Assembly: GCA_950096615.1 (NCBI GenBank)
Contig: CATNCP010000004.1
Span: 1-64,000, forward strand
Length of the DNA stretch: 64,000 bases
Direction: 5' to 3'
Source of the DNA: an uncultured Kangiella sp.
GTDB lineage: Bacteria > Pseudomonadota > Gammaproteobacteria > Enterobacterales > Kangiellaceae
Part shown: positions 17,725-25,969 of the stretch, one piece after another
Layout of the letters: each line of letters begins with the position of its first letter
Position numbering within the stretch: the stretch's first letter is position 1
Notes under the pieces: generated by a model
Databases searched by the model: none
Told to the model about the DNA's origin: nothing
Seen by the model: the letters and a program-made list of their open reading frames with translations, nothing else
Program-made: the position numbers and the translations under genes

Positions 17725-18503
17725 AATGTTGGACCTTGTGCTATGAAATAAGGGTTTAACAATGAATCTTTAGTGTTATACATTAATTCTTGATTATTAT
17801 CATATAAAACACATGTACCACCTGCAGCCTTTAATACAGCATGAGCTGCAGCTGTATCCCACTCTGAGGTTGGCCCGAGTCGTGGGTAAATGTCGGCTTT
17901 ACCTTCTGCAATTAAACAGATTTTCAGCGAGCTTCCCATTGGTACCAGTTCGTAATTAGAAAACTGCTTTAGATAATTTTGTATATCCTCAGATTGATGG
18001 GAGCGACTACCTACAACACGTATAGTTGGGTTTGATGACCTTGCGACAGATATAGACTGCTTCTGCGACGCAGTTTGTTTCCAAGCTCCAATATCTTTAC
18101 CACCAAAATATAACTCTTCTAGCACAGGAGCGTAAACTGAGCCAAAGACTGGAGTACCATTTTGAATCAATGCTATATTGATTGTAAACTCACCATTTTT
18201 TTTGATGAATTCTTTAGTCCCATCTAGAGGGTCAATCAACCAGTAAGTTCTCCAAGCTGAACGTTCTGCCCAACTAATATCTGCAGACTCTTCTGAAAGT
18301 ATAGGAATGTCGGGGGCGATAGAAGATAAAGCATCAACGATACATTGATGGGAAGCTAAGTCAGCTTCAGTTAAAGGGGAGCTGTCAGACTTTTGCTGAA
18401 CATTAAAGTCCTTTTCATAAATAGAAATAACCTTATTGCCAGCATCTAACGCTACATCATTGATTTTTCTAATTAAATTATCGCTTAATTCTATAGTTTC
18501 CAT
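17721..18503 (-). CDS. cysQ: 3'(2'),5'-bisphosphate nucleotidase
   Basis: 260 aa, inositol monophosphatase superfamily. It hydrolyses PAP, the by-product of PAPS-dependent sulfotransfer, to AMP, relieving product inhibition. Metal-site motifs visible: LSEESADI near 69-76, WLIDPLDGTKEFI near 88-100, and the C-terminal SEWDTAAAHAVLKAAGG. It is the first gene of the polysaccharide operon, directly behind the ops/JUMPstart leader, which is not the usual place for cysQ; this ties PAP recycling to polymer synthesis and supports real sulfation. Start ATG at 18503. Confidence 0.92.
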   Translation of the reverse strand: METIELSDNLIRKINDVALDAGNKVISIYEKDFNVQQKSDSSPLTEADLASHQCIVDALSSIAPDIPILSEESADISWAERSAWRTYWLIDPLDGTKEFIKKNGEFTINIALIQNGTPVFGSVYAPVLEELYFGGKDIGAWKQTASQKQSISVARSSNPTIRVVGSRSHQSEDIQNYLKQFSNYELVPMGSSLKICLIAEGKADIYPRLGPTSEWDTAAAHAVLKAAGGTCVLYDNNQELMYNTKDSLLNPYFIAQGPTL

Positions 18504-18544
18504 CTAGTTATCCATTTTATTTACACCACATCGAGTGTTTTAGA

Positions 18545-18591
18545 CACGCTACCGCCCGTGGGTTAAGGCCCCCAAAGCGCCTATCTTACTG
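18545..18591 (-). promoter_or_regulatory. JUMPstart element with ops site in the operon leader
   Basis: On the minus strand, bases 18556-18546 read GGCGGTAGCGT, an exact ops element (the RNA polymerase pause where RfaH loads). It is preceded by the TTAACCCACG-type stretch of the JUMPstart consensus. It lies 42 nt upstream of the cysQ start. Together with rfaH as the next upstream gene, this says the 18 kb operon is transcribed under RfaH antitermination. A TATAAT-like hexamer sits on the minus strand at 18640-18635 as a candidate -10, but I see no good -35. Confidence 0.9.
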
Positions 18592-18692
18592 TTTTTATTG
18601 GTTTTTCTCTACAGCCTTATATTCAGCGAGCGCCATTATATATATATAACATGACAGCCGAAACCAATAGGCTGTAATTTTTTGCAAAAACT

Positions 18693-19202
18693 CTAATGAG
18701 TTTTTTGTATGTCACTATTCATTAACTCTAACTGACTCTCTTTACCTAAAATATTAAGCAAAACGATCGATCTTCGCTCCCCATCAGGCATACTAAACAC
18801 GCCCTCTAGATCCTTAAAAGGCCCGCGCAGAATTCTTACGCGGTCACCCAATCTAGGCGCCTCTACCTCAATATTTGTGACAAAGTCAGTCTCAACTACT
18901 TTTAATTGTTCCAGCAAACTTCTAGCTATTTTAGCGGGTTTCCCACCAAACCGTACAAAATCTCGAATGCCTCTCGTGGAGCGAATCTTTGACCATAACT
19001 CTCCGCTACGAGGTAACTCGACGAACAAATAACCAGGAAACATTGCCTCTTCTACCTGCTGACGCTTACCACGAATAACCTTTTCCAAAGAAAGCTTCGG
19101 TAGAAAGCTATTAATTGATTGATTATTAAGGTTTTCTTGAGCACGGCACTCTTGGCGAGTCTTACAGTGAACCAAGTACCATGCAGTACAATTTTCATTC
19201 AT
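18693..19202 (-). CDS. rfaH: Transcription antitermination factor RfaH
   Basis: 169 aa from the chosen ATG at 19202; an in-frame start at 19229 would add nine residues but puts extra sequence before the conserved start (WYLVHCKTRQE), so I prefer 19202. NusG-like N-terminal domain with MFPGYLFVEL and RGIRDFVRFGG, then a KOW domain (RVRILRGPFKDLEGVF) ending in PDGERRSIVLLNILGKE, which is the RfaH version rather than NusG. RfaH binds the ops-paused polymerase and couples transcription to translation over long, poorly translated operons. The first 8 bp overlap the MlaC-like gene, and the target operon with its ops element begins just downstream. Confidence 0.9.
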   Translation of the reverse strand: MNENCTAWYLVHCKTRQECRAQENLNNQSINSFLPKLSLEKVIRGKRQQVEEAMFPGYLFVELPRSGELWSKIRSTRGIRDFVRFGGKPAKIARSLLEQLKVVETDFVTNIEVEAPRLGDRVRILRGPFKDLEGVFSMPDGERRSIVLLNILGKESQLELMNSDIQKTH

Positions 19203-19833
19203 TATTGTTACTCGCCTGCCAACGCTCAAAAGCTTGATTCTTTTTGTTTAACTGATTGACGACCCCTTCTATCCCAAACGAATCAAAGGTGCTTCTGAAG
19301 AAATTACGTTTCAAACTCACGAAACTCACTCCTTGGAAGCTGAAGTCATACACAGTCCAGAAACTCTCATCCTTATATATTTTCAAATCGACATTGAAGT
19401 CAGGTAACGAAGGACTTTCTACAACAACTCTCAACAAGCCCTTATTCCCTTTCGAATTAAGCCTCAAGCTTTCAACAGAAGCTGTTTGGTTACTATATTT
19501 TTTTACCGTTTCGAATAAGTAACGCCGAATAGTATCTTCATAAGCAGCGATGACGGTTTCTGCCTGCTCATGGGATAATTGTTTCCAACGACGGGGACCG
19601 AGCAAGGCTCTAACTGTATTTTTGGCAGACCAGACTTCCAGCAATTCATTGTCAACAAAATCAGTTAACAAGCTAGGTTCCTGAACAGCTTTTTTATGAT
19701 TATCTGCTAAGAAACGATTGATGGTCTTGAGTTTTTCATTGAAATAGGCAGAAACCTTAGTATCAGCAATTGAGGTGATGGGAAGGACAAGCAAGAAAGT
19801 GGCAAAGGCCAGAATATGCGGTAGTCGGTTCAT
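19195..19833 (-). CDS. MlaC/Tgt2 family ABC-transport auxiliary protein
   Basis: 212 aa with a signal peptide (HILAFATFLLVLPITSIA, cut near residue 23), so periplasmic. The body matches the MlaC/toluene-tolerance Tgt2 family: LLGPRRWKQLSHEQAETVIAAYEDTIRRYLFE in the middle, then WTVYDFSFQGVSFVSLKRNFF near the C-terminus. MlaC shuttles phospholipids between outer and inner membrane. No other mla gene is in the window, and this one is paired with rfaH (8-bp overlap), so it may be a divergent stand-alone member rather than part of the Mla system. Assigned to the family with confidence, not to a specific function. Confidence 0.8.
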   Translation of the reverse strand: MNRLPHILAFATFLLVLPITSIADTKVSAYFNEKLKTINRFLADNHKKAVQEPSLLTDFVDNELLEVWSAKNTVRALLGPRRWKQLSHEQAETVIAAYEDTIRRYLFETVKKYSNQTASVESLRLNSKGNKGLLRVVVESPSLPDFNVDLKIYKDESFWTVYDFSFQGVSFVSLKRNFFRSTFDSFGIEGVVNQLNKKNQAFERWQASNNNE

Positions 19834-20008
19834 TATTGTGCTTTACCCCGTTCCATAAAAAACTGCCTCATCATATAAAGGCTTAACTTAATATAAACTT
19901 AACTCTTCTACGGCAAATAAATAAAGCTTCAGTATCGAGATATTGCCGAATTTTACCATCTGAGCTGTCACGAACCAATTAATTCACTTGTATTACGTGT
20001 TTTGTGAT

Positions 20009-21997
20009 CTATGCAATACTTTTCTCTCGAATCTTCTCGATTTGGTCTCTAATTTGAGCCGCCTTCTCAAACTCTAAATTCTTCGCAAGATCAAGCATCT
20101 CTTTTTCCAGCTGCTCGATTTGCTCAACGCTATCGGCCAGACTTTGAACTTGATACTCGCCTTTTTTCTCCGCCACTCGCTTTTTGCCTCTACCCGAACC
20201 ACCCGTGTCCATAACATCGCTGATTTTCTTTTTGATTCCTTGAGGCGTAATACCATGCTCTTTGTTGAACGCTTGCTGGATCGCTCGACGTCGCTCCGTT
20301 TCATCGATAGCGCGCTTCATGGAACCAGTAATTCGATCCCCATATAGGATGGCCCGACCATTTAAATTCCGAGCTGCGCGGCCAATCGTTTGTATTAATG
20401 AACGTTCTGATCGTAGAAATCCCTCTTTATCAGCATCTAAAATAGCAACTAACGACACTTCAGGCATATCCAGCCCTTCTCGAAGTAGGTTAATACCCAC
20501 CAAGACATCAAACTCACCTAAACGCAAATCTCGAATAATTTCCATTCGCTCGACGGTATCAATATCAGAATGTAGGTAACGCACTCGAACGCCATGCTCG
20601 GCTAAATAGTCGGTCAGATCCTCAGACATCTTTTTGGTCAATGTGGTAACCAGCACCCTTTCATTGATCCCAACACGCTTATGAATTTCAGATAATAAAT
20701 CATCAACTTGCGTACCAACTGGGCGAACCTCAATTTCAGGGTCCACTAACCCTGTCGGACGCACTACCTGCTCAACCACCTGCCCTGAGTGCTCTTCTTC
20801 ATAATTTCCTGGTGTCGCGGAGATGAATAGGGTTTGAGGAACGATGCGCTCAAATTCATCAAACTTAAGCGGTCGGTTATCAAGCGCAGAAGGTAGGCGG
20901 AAACCAAACTCAACCAAAGTTTCTTTACGAGAGCGGTCGCCTTTGTACATGGCCCCTATCTGCGACACTGTGACATGAGATTCATCAATGATCATTAACG
21001 CATCAGGTGGCAAATAGTCGAGCAGACATGGTGGCGGCTCACCCGGCTCGGCTCCTGACAAATACCGTGAATAGTTTTCAATGCCTGAGCAATACCCCAA
21101 CTCCTGCATCATCTCGATGTCAAATTTCACGCGTTGCTCTAAACGCTGAGCTTCCACCAACTTGTTCATATCATAGAGCTGAGCTAAGCGTTCTTTGAGC
21201 TCTTCTTTAATTTGCTCTATCGCGTCCAAAATAGTTTGGCGCGACGTGACATAGTGACTTTTAGGGAAAATTGTCGCACGCGTTAAGTTCTTTAAGACCT
21301 CGCCAGTAAGCGGATCAAAGGTCTGAATGGTTTCGACTTCATCATCAAACAACTCAATACGAATCGCATTTTTATCAGACTCTGCGGGGTAAATATCGAT
21401 CAAGTCACCTCGCACGCGGTAAGTCGCACGCTGCAGCTCCATATCATTGCGGGTGTATTGAAGTTCAGCCAAACGTCTTAGTATATAGCGCTGATCAATG
21501 GCGTCCCCGACTTTTAGGTGCATCACCATGCTGTGAAATGCTTTAGGATCACCCAAACCGTATATAGCCGACACCGAGGCCACAATGATTGCATCACGTC
21601 GCTCAAGTAGCGCTCTAGTTGCTGACAGTCGCATTTGCTCAATGTGCTCATTAATCGAGGCGTCTTTCTCAATAAACGTATCCGAAGCCGGCACATAAGC
21701 TTCTGGCTGATAGTAGTCGTAGTAAGAAACGAAATACTCCACCGAGTTATTGGGGAAGAAGTCCTTCATCTCCCCATAAAGCTGAGCAGCTAGAGTTTTA
21801 TTGTGTGCCATGAGGATGGTCGGCCTGCCACTTCGAGCGATGACATTAGCCATCGTGTAGGTTTTACCTGAGCCTGTCACACCCAGCAATGTCTGGTGCG
21901 ACAACCCATCATCCAACCCCTCCAATAAGCTCTCTATCGCTTTCGGTTGATCACCGGCTGGTTGGAACTGGGACTTTAAATCGAATACTTGGCTCAT
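20009..21997 (-). CDS. uvrB: UvrABC excision nuclease subunit B
   Basis: 662 aa, full length. UvrB verifies damage handed over by UvrA and prepares the strand for UvrC cutting in nucleotide excision repair. Visible: Walker [11 protein letters not shown] near 39-48, the beta-hairpin segment with [12 protein letters not shown] near 93-104, DEAD-like IIDESH, helicase motif [11 protein letters not shown], and the C-terminal UVR domain ([32 protein letters not shown], short landmarks only) that contacts UvrC. No obvious LexA box (CTG-N10-CAG) in the 124 bp between it and the divergent aminotransferase gene. Confidence 0.97.
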   Translation of the reverse strand: MSQVFDLKSQFQPAGDQPKAIESLLEGLDDGLSHQTLLGVTGSGKTYTMANVIARSGRPTILMAHNKTLAAQLYGEMKDFFPNNSVEYFVSYYDYYQPEAYVPASDTFIEKDASINEHIEQMRLSATRALLERRDAIIVASVSAIYGLGDPKAFHSMVMHLKVGDAIDQRYILRRLAELQYTRNDMELQRATYRVRGDLIDIYPAESDKNAIRIELFDDEVETIQTFDPLTGEVLKNLTRATIFPKSHYVTSRQTILDAIEQIKEELKERLAQLYDMNKLVEAQRLEQRVKFDIEMMQELGYCSGIENYSRYLSGAEPGEPPPCLLDYLPPDALMIIDESHVTVSQIGAMYKGDRSRKETLVEFGFRLPSALDNRPLKFDEFERIVPQTLFISATPGNYEEEHSGQVVEQVVRPTGLVDPEIEVRPVGTQVDDLLSEIHKRVGINERVLVTTLTKKMSEDLTDYLAEHGVRVRYLHSDIDTVERMEIIRDLRLGEFDVLVGINLLREGLDMPEVSLVAILDADKEGFLRSERSLIQTIGRAARNLNGRAILYGDRITGSMKRAIDETERRRAIQQAFNKEHGITPQGIKKKISDVMDTGGSGRGKKRVAEKKGEYQVQSLADSVEQIEQLEKEMLDLAKNLEFEKAAQIRDQIEKIREKSIA

Positions 21998-22121
21998 AGA
22001 CTTATATCTTTTGGTTACTTTCGTTAACTTCCTGTCGCCAGAACTGCTTGGGTAGCGATATAACTTGGAGTATGATTGTCGCTTATTGTCTCATACTTTG
22101 TAAAAAAATCGAGGGATCACG

Positions 22122-23303
22122 GTGACAATCGAATTATCTAAAAGAGTACAGCTGATTCAGCCTTCTCCGACGTTGGCTGTTGCAGCTAAAGCGAAAGAAC
22201 TTAAAGCTCAAGGCCGCGATATTGTTGGTTTGGGTACAGGTGAACCTGACTTTGATACGCCAGACCACATCAAACAAGCCGCCATACAGGCTATCAATGA
22301 AGGCGCAACCAAATATACCGCTGTTGACGGTACGCCCGAACTCAAAGAAGCAGTGATTAATAAATTCAAAAGAGACAACGGGCTTACTTATGAGCCAAAT
22401 CAAATTTTGGTCTCTTCAGGCGGTAAGCAAAGCTTCTATAACTTATGCCAGGCTTTATTAAACCCAGGCGATGAAGTCATTATTCCTGCTCCATACTGGG
22501 TTTCTTATCCAGACATGGCGTTATTAGCCGAAGCACAGCCCGTGATCATCGAAACAGATATCGAGCAGCATCTGAAAATCACACCAGAGCAGCTTAAAAA
22601 TGCCATCACAGAGCACACACGTCTGTTTGTTATCAACAGCCCCAGCAACCCTACTGGCGTCGCTTATACTAAAGATGAACTAAAAGCTTTAGGAGAAGTT
22701 CTTAAAGAATACCCTAAAGTTGTTATTGCCACTGACGATATGTACGAACATATCTTGTGGGAAGAAGGTTCTTTTACCAATATTCTCAACGCCTGCCCTG
22801 AGCTATATGACCGAACCATTGTCCTAAACGGCGTCTCAAAAGCTTACTCGATGACCGGTTGGCGTATCGGTTATGCTGGCGGCCCAGCGAATCTCATCGC
22901 GGCGATGAAAAAGATTCAATCTCAAAGCACATCTAACCCAGCAGCCCCAAGCCAAGCGGCGGCGACTGAAGCATTAAATGGTGACCAAAGCTGTATCAAG
23001 CCCATGTTAGATGCATTCAAGAAGCGCCATGACTACTTGTTAGCTGAGCTTAACTCCATTGACGGCATCACCTGCTTACCAAGCGATGGTACTTTTTATG
23101 CATTTCCAAATGTTCAAGGCTTAATTGATAAACATGGTTGTGAGTCTGACCTAGATTTAGCAGAGCTGCTTATCGAAAAAGTTGATTTAGCTTTGGTACC
23201 GGGTTCAGCGTTCGGAGCACCTGGACATATGCGCCTCTCCTATGCTGCTAGTATGGAAACACTCGAAAAAGCAATTGAGCGCCTTAAAAAAGTAGCAAAT
23301 TAA
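22122..23303 (+). CDS. aspC: Pyridoxal phosphate aspartate aminotransferase
   Basis: 393 aa, class I aminotransferase of the subgroup 1-gamma type (about 395-400 aa, Thermus/Rhizobium-like). It interconverts aspartate and 2-oxoglutarate with oxaloacetate and glutamate. Landmarks: GLGTGEPDFDTPDHIKQAA, SSGGKQSFYNLCQALLNPGDEV, PAPYWVSYPDM, NSPSNPTGVAY (substrate carboxylate), and the PLP lysine in GVSKAYSMTGWRIGYAGG near 237. Starts with GTG at 22122, behind a GAGGGA ribosome-binding site. Divergent from uvrB and directly upstream of the tRNA-Asn gene. Confidence 0.92.
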   Translation: MTIELSKRVQLIQPSPTLAVAAKAKELKAQGRDIVGLGTGEPDFDTPDHIKQAAIQAINEGATKYTAVDGTPELKEAVINKFKRDNGLTYEPNQILVSSGGKQSFYNLCQALLNPGDEVIIPAPYWVSYPDMALLAEAQPVIIETDIEQHLKITPEQLKNAITEHTRLFVINSPSNPTGVAYTKDELKALGEVLKEYPKVVIATDDMYEHILWEEGSFTNILNACPELYDRTIVLNGVSKAYSMTGWRIGYAGGPANLIAAMKKIQSQSTSNPAAPSQAAATEALNGDQSCIKPMLDAFKKRHDYLLAELNSIDGITCLPSDGTFYAFPNVQGLIDKHGCESDLDLAELLIEKVDLALVPGSAFGAPGHMRLSYAASMETLEKAIERLKKVAN

Positions 23304-23388
23304 AATTTTTTTCATCTAAGGTGTTGACCAAGGGGCGAAATATGTCTATTATCTCGCCCCGTTCAGCACACAACGTTGAACACACAAT

Positions 23389-23464
23389 TCCCCCTTAGTT
23401 CAGTCGGTAGAACGGTGGACTGTTAATCCATATGTCGCTGGTTCGAATCCAGCAGGGGGAGCCA
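23389..23464 (+). tRNA. tRNA-Asn (anticodon GTT)
   Basis: 76 nt including an encoded CCA. Acceptor arm TCCCCCT pairs with AGGGGGA; D arm GTTC/GAAC; anticodon stem GTGGA/TCCAT-type around loop CTGTTAA, giving anticodon GTT; T arm GCTGG-TTCGAAT-CCAGC. The 3' part from base 23418 is repeated at 32565, so this is the insertion target of the element that follows; the integrated copy restored the gene exactly. Confidence 0.97.
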
Positions 23465-23472
23465 TATTTTAA
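23418..23472 (+). repeat. attL: 55-bp direct repeat (3' part of tRNA-Asn)
   Basis: Identical to 32565-32619. It covers the anticodon loop, T arm, acceptor 3' strand, CCA and the first bases of the terminator. One mismatch then interrupts, and the following terminator hairpin is also nearly identical (mismatches at 23473/32620 and 23484/32631). The repeats bound a 9147-bp insertion (start to start) carrying its own integrase. Confidence 0.92.
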
Positions 23473-23501
23473 AGGCCTTGCAGAGATGCGAGGCCTTTTT
23501 T
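23471..23501 (+). terminator. Intrinsic terminator of tRNA-Asn
   Basis: Stem AAAGGCCT (23471-23478) with AGGCCTTT (23491-23498) around a 12-nt loop, running into a T tract ending at 23501. A variant copy with two substitutions lies beside attR at 32618-32647. Confidence 0.85.
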
Positions 23502-23521
23502 ATTGCCTGCAAGAAAGCAAA

Positions 23522-23541
23522 ATGTAGGCAGTATGTAGGCA
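23522..23541 (+). repeat. Arm-type integrase repeats, left end
   Basis: Two copies of ATGTAGGCA at 23522-23530 and 23533-23541, starting 11 bp apart. The same motif pair with the same 11-bp step occurs at the right end (32418 and 32429), in the same orientation. Their position, inside each end of the element, and helical phasing fit arm-type binding sites of a P4-type integrase. Confidence 0.6.
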
Positions 23542-23551
23542 GTTTTTGATA

Positions 23552-23580
23552 TTGACGAGATATCTGCGGTTTGCAATACT
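23552..23580 (+). promoter_or_regulatory. Candidate sigma-70 promoter of the retron
   Basis: TTGACG at 23552-23557 (five of six to consensus), a 17-bp spacer, and AATACT at 23575-23580 (four of six). The predicted start, about 6-8 nt further on, falls at 23586-23588, exactly where the a1 segment of the retron RNA begins. Sequence-only prediction. Confidence 0.55.
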
Positions 23581-23584
23581 AAGC

Positions 23585-23749
23585 ATGTTCTTTACGCGAT
23601 TAACTTAACTAGGTTAAGTCGGGCGATTCGCCAGACTAACATTTGATTGTGAAGTTTTATCCCGCAGACTATGTCTGAGGTTTGAACTTCGCTAACACAA
23701 AGTCCAAACCTCAGACATATTCTGCGGAAGGTTCAGGTAAAGAATACAT
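23585..23749 (+). ncRNA. Retron msr-msd non-coding RNA
   Basis: Retron RNA serves as both primer and template of the reverse transcriptase. All expected parts are visible. a1 (ATGTTCTTTAC, 23585-23595) pairs with a2 (GTAAAGAATACAT, 23737-23749) apart from a 2-nt bulge. The msr has two small hairpins, TTAAC-tag-GTTAA at 23605-23617 and GTC-GGGCG-att-CGCC-GAC at 23618-23636. The msd is one long hairpin with 23-nt arms at 23662-23684 and 23705-23727 (22 of 23 paired) and a 20-nt loop. A G just after a1 (23596) is a candidate branching guanosine. It precedes the effector and RT genes on the same strand, the order found in type II-A retrons such as Eco1 and Sen2. Exact RNA ends and the branch point are inferred. 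Confidence 0.85.
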
Positions 23750-23781
23750 TTACACTGTATAACTAAAAAGAAAAAACACTA

Positions 23782-24708
23782 TTGTCTAGTAAGGATCCTA
23801 GAAAGGAATATATTCAAAGACTGTCCTCTTTTAATCTCAGAATAGAAGGGAACCCTGAGCCGATCATACTTCTTTGTGGAGGTAAAGAAGATCCAAAGTT
23901 AACTCCCTACTTGTCTCTAAGAGATGCAATATTAAAACATTGTGACGGTTTTAACTTTGAAATTCCCGAGCACATAAGACATTGGCAAAGTGATTCTGTT
24001 TTTAACGATTTAATCGAATTTGAAACAGAACTTGCAGCTATATGTACAATGGTAACGATAATAGTAGAGAGCGAAGGAGCCATTGCAGAACTAGGAGCAT
24101 TTTCCCAATTTAAAGAACTATGCCAAAAAATGTTAATAATACGCTCCTCTGAGCATAAGAAAGACTCTTTTATACATTTAGGTATCATAAGGTTTATAGA
24201 AAAAGAAAATGCTAACAACGTTAGAACGTATGATTGGCAAATTAAAAAACCTGCTGAAATCGAAAAGCATACAATAGAAGATGCACTAGATGACATATCA
24301 TCAGCTCTTGAGGAGCTTGGTGGCACAAAAAATTTCAACAAGACTAATGAAGCCCATGTAACAGTCCTAATTTATGAGCTCCTAAGCTTATTTACTGCTT
24401 TATCGCTTACAGAAATAATTAAATACCTTAAATACTTTGAAATACACGTAACTCAAAAACAATTAAAACGTAAACTTTTTCTACTCTTAGAGTTTGAGTT
24501 GATAAGAGAAGAAGATTATGGAGGTTCAACTTACTTCACTCTATCTCAAGGAAAATCCTTTTTTAAGATGTCATATCACAACGTAGGCAAGAAAACCTTT
24601 GATCGACTTAGAATTAGGACTTCTTGTAATGCTTATTATGCGAACAATAATTCAGAGAAAAACAGAGTGCGTGTCATAAAAAGGGTAATGGGAGCGAATA
24701 AGAAATGA
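23782..24708 (+). CDS. Retron effector: NDT-like domain with C-terminal winged helix
   Basis: 308 aa from a TTG start (23782); a stop at 23764 rules out longer forms, and no ATG lies near the conserved region. The N-terminal half resembles the nucleoside deoxyribosyltransferase-like effectors of type II-A (St85/Eco1-type) retrons: IILLCGGKEDPKLTPYLSLRD at residues 28-48 and IVESEGAIAELGAFSQF at 94-110, whose Glu residues include the likely catalytic one. Residues about 185-265 look like a winged helix (ALSLTEIIKYLKYFEIHVTQKQLKRKL). In the known systems this toxin is held inactive by RT and RT-DNA and released on phage infection. The ribosome-binding site is weak (A-rich), and the stop overlaps the RT start by 4 bp. 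Confidence 0.85.
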   Translation: MSSKDPRKEYIQRLSSFNLRIEGNPEPIILLCGGKEDPKLTPYLSLRDAILKHCDGFNFEIPEHIRHWQSDSVFNDLIEFETELAAICTMVTIIVESEGAIAELGAFSQFKELCQKMLIIRSSEHKKDSFIHLGIIRFIEKENANNVRTYDWQIKKPAEIEKHTIEDALDDISSALEELGGTKNFNKTNEAHVTVLIYELLSLFTALSLTEIIKYLKYFEIHVTQKQLKRKLFLLLEFELIREEDYGGSTYFTLSQGKSFFKMSYHNVGKKTFDRLRIRTSCNAYYANNNSEKNRVRVIKRVMGANKK

Positions 24709-25637
24709 AACACAATTTATTAGATATACTCGCTCAAGAGCTAATGCTTGATCAAGATCAGGTAAAAAGGCTCATTGCTCGGGCACCGCATAGCTATAAA
24801 ACATATTACATAAGCAAGAAAAGTGGTGGTAGGCGTAAGATTTGTCAACCAGCTAAGGAAATTAAGGCTATTCAAAATATTATAGTCGATAAAGTGTTAG
24901 TTAAGCTCCCTGTCCACGAAGCTGCGACAGCCTACAAACAAGGGGCTAGTATCAAGAAAAATGCGCAAGTACATGTTGGTAATACCTTTATCTCAAAGTA
25001 TGACTTTAAAAGCTTCTTTACATCTATAAAAGGTGAGCAAATTAAATTCTTTTTAGTTGAAAGGCACAATGTGTCCCCTGAAGATGCAGAGCTGATTGTA
25101 AGAATTTGCTGCATTAAAGGGAGAGGTAATTCACTACATCTGAGTATTGGTGCGCCGAGCTCGCCTGCTTTGAGCAATGTCCTGATGTATGAATTTGACC
25201 AAATTATGACTAAATGGGCGAAAGATAATCTTTTTACCTACTCTCGTTATGCAGATGACATGACCTTTTCCACTAATCAAAAAGATAAATATCACTTGAT
25301 CGACAGGGCTATTAGAAAAGCCATCAACAACATAGAGTACTTAAGCTTACGACTCAACAGAAAGAAAACTCTACACTTATCTAAAAGGTCGCATAGAAGC
25401 GTTACAGGCATTGTTATAAATAATAATGGAGAACTTTCTTTAGGGAGGGACAGAAAAAGAATTATTAGCTCAATGATTCACCACTACAAAAGCCAGCAAC
25501 TACTAGAGTCAGAGCTTCCCCGCCTTCAAGGTTTAGTAGCATTTGCAAAAGATGTGGAACCAACTTTTTTCAGAAAAATGATAGATAAGTACGGAGGCGA
25601 TACAATTAAGTCGATATTACAGCACCGAATAAATTAA
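24705..25637 (+). CDS. Retron reverse transcriptase
   Basis: 310 aa, about the size of Ec86 RT. It makes branched or linked msDNA from the upstream ncRNA. Diagnostic features: NAQVH at 86-90 (the retron NAxxH motif), YDFKSFF at 99-105 (catalytic Asp), IGAPSSPALSN at 148-158, YADD at 182-185 (catalytic Asp pair) and VTG at 233-235 (the retron VTG motif that helps recognise the msr). The start overlaps the effector stop as ATGA. RT family and retron type are clear; the specificity for the upstream hairpins is inferred from adjacency. Confidence 0.96.
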   Translation: MKHNLLDILAQELMLDQDQVKRLIARAPHSYKTYYISKKSGGRRKICQPAKEIKAIQNIIVDKVLVKLPVHEAATAYKQGASIKKNAQVHVGNTFISKYDFKSFFTSIKGEQIKFFLVERHNVSPEDAELIVRICCIKGRGNSLHLSIGAPSSPALSNVLMYEFDQIMTKWAKDNLFTYSRYADDMTFSTNQKDKYHLIDRAIRKAINNIEYLSLRLNRKKTLHLSKRSHRSVTGIVINNNGELSLGRDRKRIISSMIHHYKSQQLLESELPRLQGLVAFAKDVEPTFFRKMIDKYGGDTIKSILQHRIN

Positions 25638-25969
25638 AGTTCTTATTCAAAACTACCCCACACCCTATGCGGTACATACCCCGCACTCTATGCGGTACAT
25701 ACCCCGCACTCTATGCGGTACCTACCCGCACTCCCATGCGGTACCTATGCGGTACACCCCGCACTCCTATGCGGTACATACCCCCTACCTGTATGTGGTA
25801 GCTTATATTTCTGCTTTTTTAGATAAAACTGTAATCTTCAGCCCCCCCTTTACAAGTTCTTTCTTTAAGAAGTTGACTTTGCTAGTATCCACTAAAAATG
25901 AATAAAGCTTACGATATTTCTATTAGTCTTTAGTAAAGGACATATGGGCATCAATTTAAGGAAAGTAAA
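25638..25969. other. 332-bp intergenic stretch after the retron
   Basis: Holds the hairpin repeat array in its first half. The second half (25802-25969) is AT-rich with no clear terminator; a TTGACT hexamer at 25873 is a possible -35 for the following gene but has a poor -10. AAGGA at 25960-25964 is the ribosome-binding site for the gene at 25970. Confidence 0.6.
25655..25801. repeat. Degenerate 23-bp hairpin repeat array
   Basis: About six tandem units of the pattern ACCCCGCACTCTATGCGGTACAT lie between the retron RT and the next gene. Each core unit contains CCGCA and TGCGG arms separated by a loop of five or six bases (CTCTA, CTCTA, CTCCCA, CTCCTA); arms stay constant while loops vary. One short unit (ATGCGGTACC, near 25745) and diverged end units (25655 and 25782) are present; the last instead has CTACC/GGTAG arms. 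A reading frame crosses it but gives only repeat-encoded peptide, so I do not call a gene. Function unknown. Confidence 0.8.

Noticed and set aside
25655-25801. CRISPR array
   Set aside because: Units are contiguous 23-bp repeats without unique spacers of constant length, and no cas gene is in the window.
25690-25905. 71-codon frame through the hairpin repeat array
   Set aside because: The peptide only mirrors the repeat (RYIP, RTLCGTYPHSHA), has no ribosome-binding site and no independent support.
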